Below are positions 63,626 to 64,000 of a stretch of DNA of 64,000 nucleotides, one piece after another (position 1 is the stretch's first letter; each line of letters starts with the position of its first letter). A program made the translations under genes and the position numbers. The notes below the pieces were generated by a model. It saw nothing but the letters and a program-made list of their open reading frames with translations, had not been told where the DNA came from and did not search any database. The DNA is from Flavobacteriales bacterium UBA7690 (GTDB lineage Bacteria; Bacteroidota; Bacteroidia; Flavobacteriales_F; PHOS-HE28). Location: the NCBI GenBank assembly GCA_002482775.1, contig DLGQ01000039.1:62751-126750 (forward strand). The letters run 5' to 3'.

Positions 63626-64000
63626 ATGAGCAAGGCGCTGGTCAAGATCCCGGACGAGATGGTCGCGCGGAGGATCTTCTCGATCCGTGGCGAGAACGTG
63701 ATGCTCGACACCGACCTGGCACAGCTATATGGCGTGGAGACCAAAGTGCTCAAGCAGCAAGTCAAGCGTAACGTCCAGAGCTTCCCGGAGGATTTCATGT
63801 TCGAGCTGACAGCTGAGGAGTTCGAGCACTTGAGGTCACAAATTGTGACCTCAAGACATGGCGGCGCCCGGTACATGCCCATGGCCTTCACCGAGCATGG
63901 CGTCCTCATGCTGTCCAGTGTGCTCAAGAGCCCGCGCGCACGTGCCGTGAACATCCAGATCATGCGCCTCTTCGTGAAGATGCGTGAGCACCTGCTGACG
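63626..64000 (+). CDS. ORF6N-domain protein, partial (C-terminus off the right edge)
   Basis: The 125 visible residues form the ORF6N domain: FSIRGENVMLDTDLAQLYGVETKVL, FPEDFMFELTAEEFEHL, LRSQIVTS (residues 69-76), and FTEHGVLMLSSVLKSPRA, VNIQIMRLFVKMREHL. ORF6N/KilA-N domains are DNA-binding modules of phage antirepressor-like and chromosomal stress proteins. The stretch coding LRSQIVTS uses AGG, TCA, CAA, ATT and AGA codons, unlike the GC-rich third positions around it, and is a perfect palindrome that copies the upstream site. This suggests selection on the DNA itself. Confidence 0.9.
   Translation, partial: MSKALVKIPDEMVARRIFSIRGENVMLDTDLAQLYGVETKVLKQQVKRNVQSFPEDFMFELTAEEFEHLRSQIVTSRHGGARYMPMAFTEHGVLMLSSVLKSPRARAVNIQIMRLFVKMREHLLT
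63829..63855. promoter_or_regulatory. In-gene 27-base palindrome, putative operator O2
   Basis: Thirteen-base arms (CTTGAGGTCACAA) around a single A, identical over all 27 bases to the core of the upstream palindrome. The two centres are 245 bases apart. It codes the conserved LRSQIVTS segment of the ORF6N domain. Confidence 0.85.

Noticed and set aside
1..64000. CRISPR array, tRNA, rRNA or transposase genes
   Set aside because: No regularly spaced direct repeats, no cloverleaf with a CCA-type end that I could trace in the gaps, no rRNA-like sequence and no DDE or serine/tyrosine recombinase motifs among the supported genes.

Overview
The window looks like a chromosome segment of a GC-rich member of the Bacteroidota, most likely a Flavobacteriales-type bacterium. 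The lines of evidence are type IX secretion (T9SS) cargo proteins with CHU_C (type B) or type A sorting tails, small proteins typical of the phylum (DUF4783, DUF4834, DUF2147, PorT-like barrel), and TAnnTTTG-like promoter boxes in place of a sigma70 -10 box. I see no rRNA, tRNA, CRISPR array or transposase.

Layout. (1) 1-15.5 kb is a surface-glycan locus: a ChbG-like deacetylase (cut by the left edge), an acyl carrier protein/FkbH/GNAT cassette, a fucosyltransferase-like enzyme, an FkbM methyltransferase, a methyltransferase-GT4 fusion, a flippase, two further methyltransferases, three glycosyltransferases and a polymerase-like membrane protein. (2) 15.5-18.3 kb is housekeeping: rlmH, DUF4783, nadC and a YihY/BrkB protein. 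(3) 18.3-25.2 kb holds exported proteins: an M1 metallopeptidase with what looks like a C-terminal outer-membrane barrel, a DUF2147 protein and a 1092-residue T9SS protein. (4) 25.2-41.3 kb has two tightly overlapping minus-strand runs. One makes or modifies sugars (SIS isomerase, inverted-order HldE-like kinase/nucleotidyltransferase, two SDR epimerases, DegT aminotransferase, NeuD-like acetyltransferase, two methyltransferases). The other assembles or exports glycan (two glycosyltransferases, flippase, YfhO protein, DUF4834). (5) 41.4-58.5 kb is mixed: a DEAD-box RNA helicase, a HEAT-like protein, two CHU_C proteins, a DNA alkyltransferase, GNAT, S41 peptidase and AI-2E family permease. (6) 58.5-64 kb is a gene-sparse accessory stretch with small single genes separated by dispersed hairpin repeats, ending in an ORF6N-domain gene cut by the right edge.

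How it fits together. The two glycan loci supply sugar precursors, acyl and methyl decorations, transfer, flipping and probably polymerisation of a cell-surface polysaccharide. Several T9SS surface proteins lie beside or between them. In this phylum T9SS cargo is often anchored through a surface lipopolysaccharide, so a link is plausible but is inference here.

The most striking signal is at the right end. A perfect 33-bp palindrome lies directly upstream of the ORF6N gene, and its 27-bp core recurs exactly inside the coding sequence, where it forces codons unlike the rest of the gene. This looks like a two-operator autoregulatory or self-marking arrangement.
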